Below, piece after piece: positions 57,015 to 64,000 of a DNA stretch of 64,000 bases. The notes beneath the pieces are model-generated. The model saw only the letters and a list, made by a program, of their open reading frames with translations. It was not told where the DNA came from and did not search any database. Made by a program: the position numbers and the translations under genes. Position 1 is the stretch's first letter. Every line of letters starts with the position of its first letter. Source of the stretch: Geobacillus thermocatenulatus (GTDB lineage: Bacteria > Bacillota > Bacilli > Bacillales > Anoxybacillaceae); the NCBI RefSeq assembly GCF_002217655.1, contig NZ_NEWK01000002.1, forward strand, positions 807,164-871,163. The letters run 5' to 3'.

Positions 57015-58039
57015 CACTCCTCCCCTCCAAGCCACTGCCTCGCCATATCGCGGGCGTAACGATCCGATGCTGTGCGTGCCGCGGCGCGCAACGTCGTTCG
57101 GCCTCCCGGCAGACGCGCGATGGCCGCGGCGGCTTCGGAACGAACAACAAATGAACGGTCAGCCAGCCGCTCATAGAGCAACGGAAGAAGCCGCTCTTCG
57201 CGGCATTTTCCGGCGAGGCGTGCGGCCATCAGCCGCTCTTGCCAATGGGGGGAGCACAAATGCTGTTTGAGCCTCTCCGCTTCAAGCGGCATGCCGATTT
57301 CCGCCATCGCCTTGAGCGCGCGAACGCGAAGCTCCAACTCATCGGATGCCAACAGCTCCAGCAAAAACGACCGCTCTTCGCGCCGGCGGATGCCGATCAT
57401 ATCCACGAACGCACATTTCCCCGCCCGCGGCAGCTCCTCAAATCGCTGTTCCACCTGTCGAAGCAGCCGCTCGCTCATATGGCCAAAAATAACTCGGTAC
57501 GCAAACTCGGTCAATTCGTATTTCGGCTCAAGCACGTAGGCCACCACCGGGCTATAGTCAAATCGGGCGAAAATCGTCAACAGTTTTGCTTCTTCTCCTC
57601 TCGTCACCCGGTCGGAGCGGTACAACCGCTCCATCTCCGGCAGCATCGCCTTCATCTGCAAATCCTCGATCAAAAACAGGGCGTTCATCCGTTCGCTCCA
57701 ATACCGGCTTGACAACCGGCGGCGCAGCCATCCTTGAAAATGTTTTTCCGCCAATGTTCGGATTCTCTCCTGCACCCGTTCTCCTCTCAAGAGCGAAGCG
57801 AAATGGTCAAGGAGCTCCATCATCGCCTCACGCTCAAGCGGCGAAGACGGCAACGGCAGATCTTCCTCTTCGCCGAGCACATAACGAAGCAGCGGAAGAT
57901 GGAACCGCTTCTTCAATGCCCTGAGCTCTGCCTGACGTCTATTTTCCCTCCATTTTCGCACCACCAAATAGAGAAATAGGTTTACTAACAGTACAAGGAA
58001 AACAACCGTTGCGGCTAAGGCAGAAAAAAGCGCCATCAC
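57014..58039 (-). CDS. Membrane-anchored HEAT-repeat protein
   Basis: A 341-residue protein with one N-terminal transmembrane helix (about 4-27) and a cytoplasmic domain of helical HEAT-like repeats, clearest toward the C-terminus (LRVRALKAMAEIGMP, ERLMAARLAGKC, VVRSEAAAAIARL). Such solenoids bind proteins, so a scaffold or adaptor role between the upstream GGDEF protein and the downstream glycosyltransferase is a reasonable inference. Starts at GTG 58039 or ATG 58036, both overlapping the GGDEF stop codon; GGAG lies 8 bases before the GTG. Confidence 0.85.
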   Translation of the reverse strand: MMALFSALAATVVFLVLLVNLFLYLVVRKWRENRRQAELRALKKRFHLPLLRYVLGEEEDLPLPSSPLEREAMMELLDHFASLLRGERVQERIRTLAEKHFQGWLRRRLSSRYWSERMNALFLIEDLQMKAMLPEMERLYRSDRVTRGEEAKLLTIFARFDYSPVVAYVLEPKYELTEFAYRVIFGHMSERLLRQVEQRFEELPRAGKCAFVDMIGIRRREERSFLLELLASDELELRVRALKAMAEIGMPLEAERLKQHLCSPHWQERLMAARLAGKCREERLLPLLYERLADRSFVVRSEAAAAIARLPGGRTTLRAAARTASDRYARDMARQWLGGEE

Positions 58040-59664
58040 TCATTCAGCTCCCTCAACAGCCGGCGCAGCCGTGCCTCAAGCTCAAGCCATTTAAACGGCT
58101 TTGTCACATATTCGTCCGCTCCTCGGTTCAGCGCATGAGCAATATCGCGCTCATCTTGGCGCGACGTCAGCATCATCACCTTGTATGGCTTTCGCTCTTG
58201 ACGGAGGCGGTTTAGCACCTCAAGGCCGTCCATTTTTGGCATCACCCGATCCAAAATGACGACAGATGGCCGCCCGTTTTGATAAAACGAAGATTCGAGA
58301 AACGAAAGGCCGTCGCCAAACTCGTAAATGTCTGCTTCCCTCTTCTGCTCAGCAGCAAACTTTCGGACAAGATCGGCGATCATCATCCGCACGAGCTCAT
58401 CATCATCCACAATGGCCACTGACCACCGCTGTTGGTCCGTTTGCGTCAGATGAACGTCCTCGTCTAAAAATTCGCTTCGTTCGCGTGACGCCTCTTCGAT
58501 CCGATTGCCGCCGCCTCGTTTCGCCGCATACAGCGCCTTGTCGGCCAGACGCAGCCAATAGTCAAGCGGCCGATCCGGTTCATCGCACTCAACCAAGCCG
58601 GCGGAAAACGTACATGATAGAAGTGCGCCATCCGCCTCGACTTTTTCGGCGGCGAACTGGCGTTGCAGCCGCTCAAGCACCGCACGCGCCTTACTTTTGG
58701 ACGTTTTGGCCAGCCAAACGACAAACTCTTCGCCCCCAAAGCGAACGACCGTATCCACTCCACGTGTATGTTGGCGCAAAAAGGCCGCCAGCTTCCGCAA
58801 CACGGCATCGCCTGCCAAATGGCCGAAGCGGTCGTTGATTTGCTTGAAATGGTCCAAATCAAGCAACGCCAAACAACTTGGCGCTCCGTAACGCTCCAGG
58901 TCGCTCCGAAGGCGGGCGTATACCCGCGGCAAATACTTCCGGTTGTACACCCCTGTCAATTCGTCAATGAGCACAAGGTCATCGATTTTTCGTTTTTTTT
59001 CAATGAGCCGGCGGACGCGAACGAACAGTTCATCTGCCGCTGGGGTGGTGATGACATCATCCGCGCCAAGCTCATAACCTTTCAACCGCTCCTCTTTGCC
59101 CCCGTCTCTCCTCACAATGACAACAGGAAGATAGGGGCGCTGTCCGGCGCGCTCAAGCAAAACCGTCAAGTCCGGGTTCTCCCACTCTCCCTCCTTCACG
59201 CTGACGATGATGCAATCCGGGCTGAGACGAAACATCGACACAGCTGCCTGCTCAAGGGAGGAAATCGTCATGAAACACCATGGCACGGTTTGCAGGGCGC
59301 CGCGGACGTAAGCAAAAAACAGGGGATCATTTCCACAGAGGAGAATCGATGCTTTCGGCCCTTGGCGGTGCGAAGAGGGAATGGCGGCAGAAGCCGCTTC
59401 CCCGGCTTCATAGAAGCAGCGAAGGAGAGGAACCATCTCCATCAGCGCCTCCTCCGCTGTCCATGGCCGTTTTGTTTGACCGTTCAACCGATGAATGAGC
59501 CGCTCTGCTTCCGAAACGATGTCGCTGCGACCAATCACCGCCGCCGTCCGGAAGACAGCGTTGAAAAATCGGGCCAATTCCGCACCGTCAAGCGGCGGCC
59601 CCGCCCTCCATCGTTCGTATTGTTCATGGATGCGATCCAACAGCGAGGCGACAGATCGATCCAT
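58036..59664 (-). CDS. Diguanylate cyclase with two receiver domains
   Basis: A 542-residue protein: an N-terminal helical region (1-90), a degenerate receiver domain (105-220; Ser155 stands at the usual Asp position), a GGDEF domain (230-390) with active motif GGEEF (310-314) and inhibitory site RGVD (301-304) five residues before it, and a C-terminal receiver domain (415-540) with intact Asp420-422, phospho-acceptor Asp472, Thr500 and Lys522. It should make c-di-GMP with product inhibition and be controlled by phosphorylation; no kinase gene is nearby. ATG 59664 has GGAGAGAG. First gene of the three-gene operon. Confidence 0.92.
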   Translation of the reverse strand: MDRSVASLLDRIHEQYERWRAGPPLDGAELARFFNAVFRTAAVIGRSDIVSEAERLIHRLNGQTKRPWTAEEALMEMVPLLRCFYEAGEAASAAIPSSHRQGPKASILLCGNDPLFFAYVRGALQTVPWCFMTISSLEQAAVSMFRLSPDCIIVSVKEGEWENPDLTVLLERAGQRPYLPVVIVRRDGGKEERLKGYELGADDVITTPAADELFVRVRRLIEKKRKIDDLVLIDELTGVYNRKYLPRVYARLRSDLERYGAPSCLALLDLDHFKQINDRFGHLAGDAVLRKLAAFLRQHTRGVDTVVRFGGEEFVVWLAKTSKSKARAVLERLQRQFAAEKVEADGALLSCTFSAGLVECDEPDRPLDYWLRLADKALYAAKRGGGNRIEEASRERSEFLDEDVHLTQTDQQRWSVAIVDDDELVRMMIADLVRKFAAEQKREADIYEFGDGLSFLESSFYQNGRPSVVILDRVMPKMDGLEVLNRLRQERKPYKVMMLTSRQDERDIAHALNRGADEYVTKPFKWLELEARLRRLLRELNE

Positions 59665-59726
59665 ATTTCTCTCTCCTTTCGATCATCGTTCCGTTTTTCC
59701 CAACCGACTGACATCCTCCTTTTTTC

Positions 59727-59755
59727 CTATTACTAATATAATCAATCCAAGCCAA
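59727..59755 (-). promoter_or_regulatory. Candidate promoter of the GGDEF-HEAT-GT2 operon
   Basis: Minus-strand TTGGCT (59750-59755), a 17-base spacer and TAATAG (59727-59732), 63 bases before the ATG. Confidence 0.5.
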
Positions 59756-59803
59756 AAAATTAAAAGAAAAGACGTACAACAACCAACCATTCTCTAGCCG
59801 CAT

Positions 59804-59837
59804 AACAAAGCCGTTGCCTTTTTGCAACGGCTTTGTT
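59804..59837. terminator. Hairpin terminator after the DUF1906 gene
   Basis: Perfect 14-base arms AACAAAGCCGTTGC (59804-59817) and GCAACGGCTTTGTT (59824-59837). The T tract is internal to the arms, so termination strength is uncertain. Confidence 0.7.
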
Positions 59838-60487
59838 CAATACAAAAAGTCCAATAGGCGTCGGTCAGCTAAATTCGTGTCAACCGGGCAGACTTCTGCA
59901 TCACGTCCGTACTGCCACACCCAGACATTCGCGCTGCAAGGCGGGGCAGCCGGCTGATAGCGCGGCGCTTTCTGCTCTTTCGTCGTTCCCGGCCTTGGAG
60001 CCGCGCTCCAAATGACCGCCTGCACCGCCACTTGGTTGTTCCGGCTGACCGCCTCGCAATAAGCAGCGGCGAAATCCCCTTTCGTCGGGTCCGCGTACAG
60101 CCCTGGCCGGTATCCGGTCGGGTAGAGCGTTTCCACCCAGGCAGCAATCCAAGCGGCATCCACGGCGAAAAAATCTTCGATGTTGGCAAACAGCAGTTTA
60201 TTTTTCGGGATGCCGAGCCGCCGCGCATGGAACACCGCGTTGCGCGCCGCCACCTGACCGTTCGCATAGCCGACCGCTTCACGGAAGGCGTTATAAATCG
60301 GCAGCACCTTCACGCCATAGTTGCGGATGCGGGCGATCTCGTCGCGCGTCAACCCTTCCGACACGTTCGGCACTTCCACCAAATAGCGGCCCCAAAATTT
60401 TGGATAGCCAAGCTCCGTCCGCACGCATTGAAACAATGGGTCCGTTACGGCTTGCGCCGAGTCGACGCCCCAAATTCCTCTTGCCAT
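59837..60487 (-). CDS. DUF1906 glycoside-hydrolase-like protein
   Basis: A 216-residue protein starting MARGIWGVDSAQ, with the TIM-barrel DUF1906 (Rv2525c-like) pattern: an Asp after the first strand, GVKVLPIYN, LLFANIEDFFAVDAAWI with acidic residues at the barrel end, PGLYADP and WVWQYG. Family members are thought to act on cell-wall or other glycans. No signal peptide is visible, so the product is cytoplasmic or exported by another route. ATG 60487 follows AAGGAGGGGAACC. Confidence 0.85.
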   Translation of the reverse strand: MARGIWGVDSAQAVTDPLFQCVRTELGYPKFWGRYLVEVPNVSEGLTRDEIARIRNYGVKVLPIYNAFREAVGYANGQVAARNAVFHARRLGIPKNKLLFANIEDFFAVDAAWIAAWVETLYPTGYRPGLYADPTKGDFAAAYCEAVSRNNQVAVQAVIWSAAPRPGTTKEQKAPRYQPAAPPCSANVWVWQYGRDAEVCPVDTNLADRRLLDFLY

Positions 60488-60563
60488 CGGTTCCCCTCCT
60501 TCGCGCTTACGCTGCCGTCATGATGTAATTATGTATATGAGGGGAACAGCCCGTTTTATACGG

Positions 60564-61556
60564 CTACTGGCGGCGCTCTCGCTCCTCCTTCGCCCAGTCG
60601 CCTTTCAACAACTGAAACCAGCCGTTGCGCTTAAACCAGACGAACATCGTCATGCCGATCACCGCCATGGCGGCCAATACAACAAAATAGCCATATTTCC
60701 AATGAAGTTCAGGCATATAATCAAAGTTCATCCCATAAATGCCGGCAATAAAGGACAGCGGCATGAAAATGGTCGTAATGGCGGTAAATGTCATCATAAT
60801 ATTGTTCATTCGATTCGAGTTGAGCGATAAATAGCTGTCGCGGATATCCGCGGTAATTTCTCGGTTTGTCTCAATCATTTCGGACAGCTTCAGCAAATGA
60901 TCATAAATGTCATGAAAGTACAGCTGCCGTTCTTTCATGCGCTGCAGCCGGTCGGAGTGGATAATGCGGTACAGCAAGTCACGCATCGGCACGATCGTTC
61001 GGCGCAGCTTCGATAAATCGCCGCGGATGTCAAACACTTTTTCAATAATGTCGTGAATCGGTTCATTGTTCGTATTCTCCTCTAAATCGTTCAGCACGTC
61101 TTCAATATGGTAAAGGGGTGGAAAATAATCATCCACAAGCTTGTCGATCAGCCGGTACATGACGTGAAACGGCCCCTGCTGAACATCTTCTTCATGCTTC
61201 AATCGCTCCCACACCTCGTCAACGGCATGAATCGGCGACTTATGAAACGAAACGATGAAGTTTTGCCCGACAAACAAATCGACTTCCTCAGCCTCCAGCG
61301 TCATCCCGGCAATGGCATGAAGCACAACAAACAAGTAGCGGTCATAAAAATCGAGCTTCGGCCGCTGCACATATTCGAGACAGTCTTCAATCGCCAGTGG
61401 GTGAAAACGGAAAAAGGAGGCGAGCAGCGCCGATTCCTCATCCGTCGGCTCATGAAAGTCAACCCAATACCATGAGACGTCCGGGCTGTTGACAAGCGTT
61501 ACGTCAACATCATACAAAATCTCAAATTCTTTTGTCACGACACACGTGCGAATCAT
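60564..61556 (-). CDS. corA: CorA-family magnesium transporter
   Basis: A protein of about 330 residues with a large cytoplasmic N-terminal domain, a long stalk helix and two C-terminal transmembrane helices (about 270-290 and 300-322). The pore signature YGMNF lies at the end of the first helix. The family carries Mg2+, and also Co2+ or Ni2+, into the cell. ATG 61556 (MIRTC) is chosen from AAAGGTG 6-7 bases upstream; GTG 61565 and ATG 61562 are alternatives. No M-box riboswitch is recognised upstream. Confidence 0.94.
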   Translation of the reverse strand: MIRTCVVTKEFEILYDVDVTLVNSPDVSWYWVDFHEPTDEESALLASFFRFHPLAIEDCLEYVQRPKLDFYDRYLFVVLHAIAGMTLEAEEVDLFVGQNFIVSFHKSPIHAVDEVWERLKHEEDVQQGPFHVMYRLIDKLVDDYFPPLYHIEDVLNDLEENTNNEPIHDIIEKVFDIRGDLSKLRRTIVPMRDLLYRIIHSDRLQRMKERQLYFHDIYDHLLKLSEMIETNREITADIRDSYLSLNSNRMNNIMMTFTAITTIFMPLSFIAGIYGMNFDYMPELHWKYGYFVVLAAMAVIGMTMFVWFKRNGWFQLLKGDWAKEERERRQ

Positions 61557-61677
61557 CGCCATCACCTTTGCCTTGTTCTCCTCTTATCATAACCGAAAAC
61601 CTGTTAATCCCCAACAAAAAACGGGTATGAAAATGATGTAAAGAAAAAAATGACAAAAAACATTTATCAAAATTTTC

Positions 61678-61706
61678 TTTACAACACTTAAAAAAACGAC
61701 GATAAT
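61678..61706 (+). promoter_or_regulatory. Promoter of the IDEAL-domain gene
   Basis: TTTACA (61678-61683), a 17-base spacer and GATAAT (61701-61706), 46 bases before the ATG, in the gap after corA. Confidence 0.7.
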
Positions 61707-61751
61707 ATAAAAAAGGGAACCATTTCGTTCCCGTATGGGAGGGACTAAACG

Positions 61752-61979
61752 ATGTACGAAAAACAATACCCGAATGAAGGCGCCGTTTTGTTCAACCAAC
61801 CGGAAGAAAAAAGCAGCTACGGGCCGATGGCCGAACAAGTGCTGAACGAAGCGATCTTCCAGTTTCAAAGAAAAAAACTGATGGAACAAATTGACGAAGC
61901 GCTCGCGGCCGGCGACAAGCCGTTGTTTTTCAAACTTTCCGCCCAATATAACGACCTGTTGAAAAAATACGGCGCGTAA
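61752..61979 (+). CDS. Small IDEAL-domain protein
   Basis: A 75-residue protein whose C-terminal half holds the IDEAL motif literally (LMEQIDEALAAGDKPLFFKL). IDEAL domains occur in small Bacillales proteins and in regulators such as ComK and YpiB; they probably mediate protein contacts. This stand-alone copy has no known role. ATG 61752 follows a GGGAGGGAC site. It has its own promoter and a strong terminator. Confidence 0.88.
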   Translation: MYEKQYPNEGAVLFNQPEEKSSYGPMAEQVLNEAIFQFQRKKLMEQIDEALAAGDKPLFFKLSAQYNDLLKKYGA

Positions 61980-62022
61980 AAGGAGCGAACGAAGTTGGAC
62001 AGTGAATCGTCGATGACCAACA

Positions 62023-62078
62023 AATGAGCCCCATTTCCGTTTCAAGGAATCATCCAAACGGAAAGGGGCTCATTTTTG
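62023..62078 (+). terminator. Terminator of the IDEAL-domain gene
   Basis: AATGAGCCCC-ATTTCCGTTT (62023-62042) pairs with AAACGGAAA-GGGGCTCATT (62056-62074) with one bulge, followed by TTTT. Confidence 0.92.
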
Positions 62079-62102
62079 TTTTTTCGTTTTCCTCGCCAAT
62101 GG

Positions 62103-62108
62103 TACAAT
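62103..62108 (+). promoter_or_regulatory. Extended -10 element of patA
   Basis: TACAAT (62103-62108) preceded by TGG, an extended -10, 28 bases before the GTG start. Confidence 0.5.
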
Positions 62109-62136
62109 AGAAACAAAAAAAGAAAGGTGGACAACC

Positions 62137-63294
62137 GTGAAACACCTCATTCAACCACGCGTTCAAGCCATTCAGTTATCAGGCATCCGCCAATTTTTCA
62201 ACCTTGTCGCCGACCGGCCGGGACTTGTTTCCTTGACGATCGGCCAGCCTGATTTCCCAACGCCCGATCATGTCAAAGCAGCCGCTCAGGAGGCGATCGC
62301 CGCCGATTTCACGACGTATACAGCGAACGCCGGCCTGCTGGAACTGCGCCAGGCGGCTTGCCAATTCGTCGCTGACAAGTACGGCCTTCGCTACACGCCG
62401 GACGAAGTCATCGCCACCGTCGGCGCCAGCCAAGCGCTTGATATCGCATTTCGCACGATTTTGGAAGAAGGAACGGAAGTGCTCCTTCCCGCACCCGTCT
62501 ATCCTGGCTATGAACCGCTCATCCGCCTGTGCGGGGCGAAACCGGTGTACATCGACACAAGGCCAAACGGTTTCCGTCTGTCGGCTGAGCTCATTGCGCC
62601 TTATTTGACGGAAAAGACGCGCTGCCTCGTTCTTCCATACCCATCCAATCCAACCGGGACGGCGCTGCCAGCCAAAGAGCTTGAGAAGATCGCTTCCCTT
62701 TTGAAAGGACGGCCGATTTGGATCGTTTCCGATGAAATTTACAGCGAGCTCGTTTACCACGGACGCCATCACTCAATCGCCGAGTGGCTGCCGGAGCAGA
62801 CGATCGTCATCAACGGTTTAAGCAAATCGCACTCCATGACCGGTTGGCGCATCGGGTTTGTCTTCGCTCCGGCGTTCGCCGTTGAACAAATGGTGAAAGT
62901 GCACCAATACAGCGTCTCGTGCACGTCATCGATCAGCCAAAAAGCGGCGGTGGAGGCGCTAACCGCCGGCCAAAACGACGCCGAGGTGATGCGCGCCGCC
63001 TACGCCGAGCGGCTTGAGTATGCCTACAGTCGTCTCACCGCCATGGGGCTGCCGGTTGAGAAGCCGGATGGAGCCTTTTACTTGTTTCCGTCAATCGCCG
63101 CCTTTGGCATGTCTTCGTTTGATTTTGCCCTCGATGTCGTCGAAAACGCCGGCGTCGCCCTCGTTCCCGGCAGCGCCTTTTCTGAATACGGTGAAGGCCA
63201 TGTCCGCCTGTCGTACGCTTATTCACTCGATGTGCTCAAAGAAGGGCTTGACCGGCTCGAGCGGTATATCCAAACGAAGCGCCGCAGACCGTAA
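62137..63294 (+). CDS. patA: N-acetyl-L,L-diaminopimelate aminotransferase
   Basis: A 385-residue fold-type I PLP aminotransferase (class I/II). Substrate and cofactor residues: TIGQPDFPTP, PYPSNPTGT, SDEIYSELVY and the PLP Lys230 in SKSHSMTGWRIGF. In B. subtilis PatA is the aminotransferase of the acetylated diaminopimelate route, in keeping with dapH and ykuR in this window, and sits beside ykyB. The start is GTG 62137 with AAAGGTGG. Close aspartate aminotransferases are the main alternative. Confidence 0.9.
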   Translation: MKHLIQPRVQAIQLSGIRQFFNLVADRPGLVSLTIGQPDFPTPDHVKAAAQEAIAADFTTYTANAGLLELRQAACQFVADKYGLRYTPDEVIATVGASQALDIAFRTILEEGTEVLLPAPVYPGYEPLIRLCGAKPVYIDTRPNGFRLSAELIAPYLTEKTRCLVLPYPSNPTGTALPAKELEKIASLLKGRPIWIVSDEIYSELVYHGRHHSIAEWLPEQTIVINGLSKSHSMTGWRIGFVFAPAFAVEQMVKVHQYSVSCTSSISQKAAVEALTAGQNDAEVMRAAYAERLEYAYSRLTAMGLPVEKPDGAFYLFPSIAAFGMSSFDFALDVVENAGVALVPGSAFSEYGEGHVRLSYAYSLDVLKEGLDRLERYIQTKRRRP

Positions 63295-63399
63295 CGGTTT
63301 TCAAAAATCGTATCGGTTTAGGCCGCCATGCCCCCATAAGAAAAAGGCCGCTTTACTTTCGACTTTTGTTCACCATTGGCTTTAGGGGAATATGCAAGA

Positions 63400-63432
63400 A
63401 AAGGGTGTCCCAATCCTTTTGGGACACCCTCT
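63400..63432 (-). terminator. Terminator of the quinone oxidoreductase gene
   Basis: GGGTGTCCCA (63403-63412) and TGGGACACCC (63420-63429), perfect 10-base stem, followed by TTTTCTT on the minus strand. Confidence 0.9.
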
Positions 63433-63439
63433 TCTTTAC

Positions 63440-64000
63440 TTATGGCACAAGCAATAGCTTGCCATGCGTTTTCCGCCCCTGCAGCAGCCGATGCACTTCA
63501 GAAGCCTGCTCAAGCGGGTAGACGCCGCCGATCATCAGCTTCAGGCTTCCTTCCTGCACCCACGCGAGCAATTCCCGCAGGCTTTGTTCGTACAACGTCC
63601 GCTTTTTCATGATTTGCGGCAAGAAAAAGCCGATCACCGACCAGTTTTTCGCCATCAGCCGGACTGGATTGAGACGCGTCATTTCCCCGCTCGCCGCACC
63701 GTAGACAACCAAGCGGCCGAACGGAGCGAGGCAATCGAGCGTCTGATGAAAGACATCGCCGCCCGCCATTTCCAAAGCGACATCGACGCCGCGCCCACCG
63801 GTCGCCTCCATCACGGCCGCCGCCCAGCTGTCTTTTGTATAATCAATGGTGACATCAGCACCAAGCTGTTTGGCGAGCGCCCGTTTTTCCTCCGTGCTTG
63901 CCGTGGCGATGACCGTTTTGGCGCCAAACCGTTTCGCCAATTGGACGGCAATCGTCCCAACGCCGCCGGCTGCGGCATGAACGAGCACCGTCTCCCCTTC
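63440..64000 (-). CDS. NADPH:quinone oxidoreductase (zinc-independent MDR family), C-terminal part
   Basis: The gene runs off the right edge. The 187 visible codons start EGETVLVHAAAGGVGT, the Rossmann NADPH-binding motif (AxxGGVG) of medium-chain quinone oxidoreductases, followed by the VATASTEEKRALAKQL specificity loop and the typical end GGVYPLEQASEVHRLLQGRKTHGKLLL. No zinc ligands are seen in this part. The family reduces quinones or enones with NADPH; the exact substrate is unknown. Confidence 0.9.
   Translation of the reverse strand, partial: EGETVLVHAAAGGVGTIAVQLAKRFGAKTVIATASTEEKRALAKQLGADVTIDYTKDSWAAAVMEATGGRGVDVALEMAGGDVFHQTLDCLAPFGRLVVYGAASGEMTRLNPVRLMAKNWSVIGFFLPQIMKKRTLYEQSLRELLAWVQEGSLKLMIGGVYPLEQASEVHRLLQGRKTHGKLLLVP

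Noticed and set aside
61995-62027. Ten-codon TTG ORF with an AAAAGGAG site after the IDEAL gene
   Set aside because: Very short, TTG start, and its end runs into the terminator stem; the ribosome site alone is not enough.

Overview
The window is chromosomal DNA of a thermophilic Bacillaceae, almost certainly Geobacillus (kaustophilus/stearothermophilus/thermoleovorans group). The GC-rich coding bias, the strong AGGAGG-type ribosome sites, and deformylase and PDH E1-alpha sequences that look nearly identical to remembered G. stearothermophilus proteins all point there. Gene order follows, in reverse, the B. subtilis segment running from patA/ykyB/fadH through pdh, yla, cta and ylb to rpmF. It is core chromosome with little mobile DNA.

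Layout. 0-12.2 kb: ylb cluster (rpmF, ylbN, tmcAL, ylbL, ylbK, ylbJ, coaD, rsmD, a DUF7147-like gene, ylbG, ylbF, ylbE, ylbD, ylbC, a CBS gene, a YugN-like gene, an Asp23-like gene). 12.2-13.3 kb: a decayed IS200/IS605-type element with a 5'-deleted tnpB and an apparently retained omega-RNA end. 13.3-21.1 kb: caa3 oxidase operon ctaB-C-D-E-F-G-M, with ctaA divergent. 21.1-32.5 kb: pycA, ftsW, ylaN and the yla genes through typA and ylaF. 32.5-37.5 kb: yktC, a YkzI-like gene, a yktA remnant, a nitronate monooxygenase homologue, speA, the SR1/SR1P dual-function RNA and two small genes. 37.9-42.8 kb: the pdhABCD operon. 43-47.8 kb: def, ykrA, a 23-codon cationic peptide ORF, rpoY-rnjA and ktrC. 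48-55.5 kb: ykuS, ykuR, dapH, darB, an IS605-derived MITE, ykuI, fadH, ykuE, ykyB. 55.6-59.7 kb: a three-gene operon encoding a REC-GGDEF-REC protein, a membrane HEAT-repeat protein and a family 2 glycosyltransferase. 59.8-64 kb: a DUF1906 protein, corA, an IDEAL-domain protein, patA and an edge-truncated quinone oxidoreductase.

How it works together. Central carbon metabolism (PDH, pyruvate carboxylase, SR1P) lies near aerobic respiration (heme A synthesis, cytochrome caa3 and its assembly factors). dapH, ykuR and patA supply the three acetylated steps of diaminopimelate synthesis. RNase J1, RNAP epsilon, YlbF and the PIN-PhoH protein represent RNA metabolism. YkuI and the GGDEF operon indicate c-di-GMP signalling, and DarB indicates c-di-AMP signalling.

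Most notable: the GGDEF-HEAT-GT2 operon; a structured intergenic region upstream of rsmD carrying a 14-codon ORF with a strong Shine-Dalgarno; an SR1 locus with two CcpN-like boxes; a tnpB-less IS605 derivative that keeps an omega-RNA-like end; and a short transcription unit for a 23-aa amphipathic peptide.
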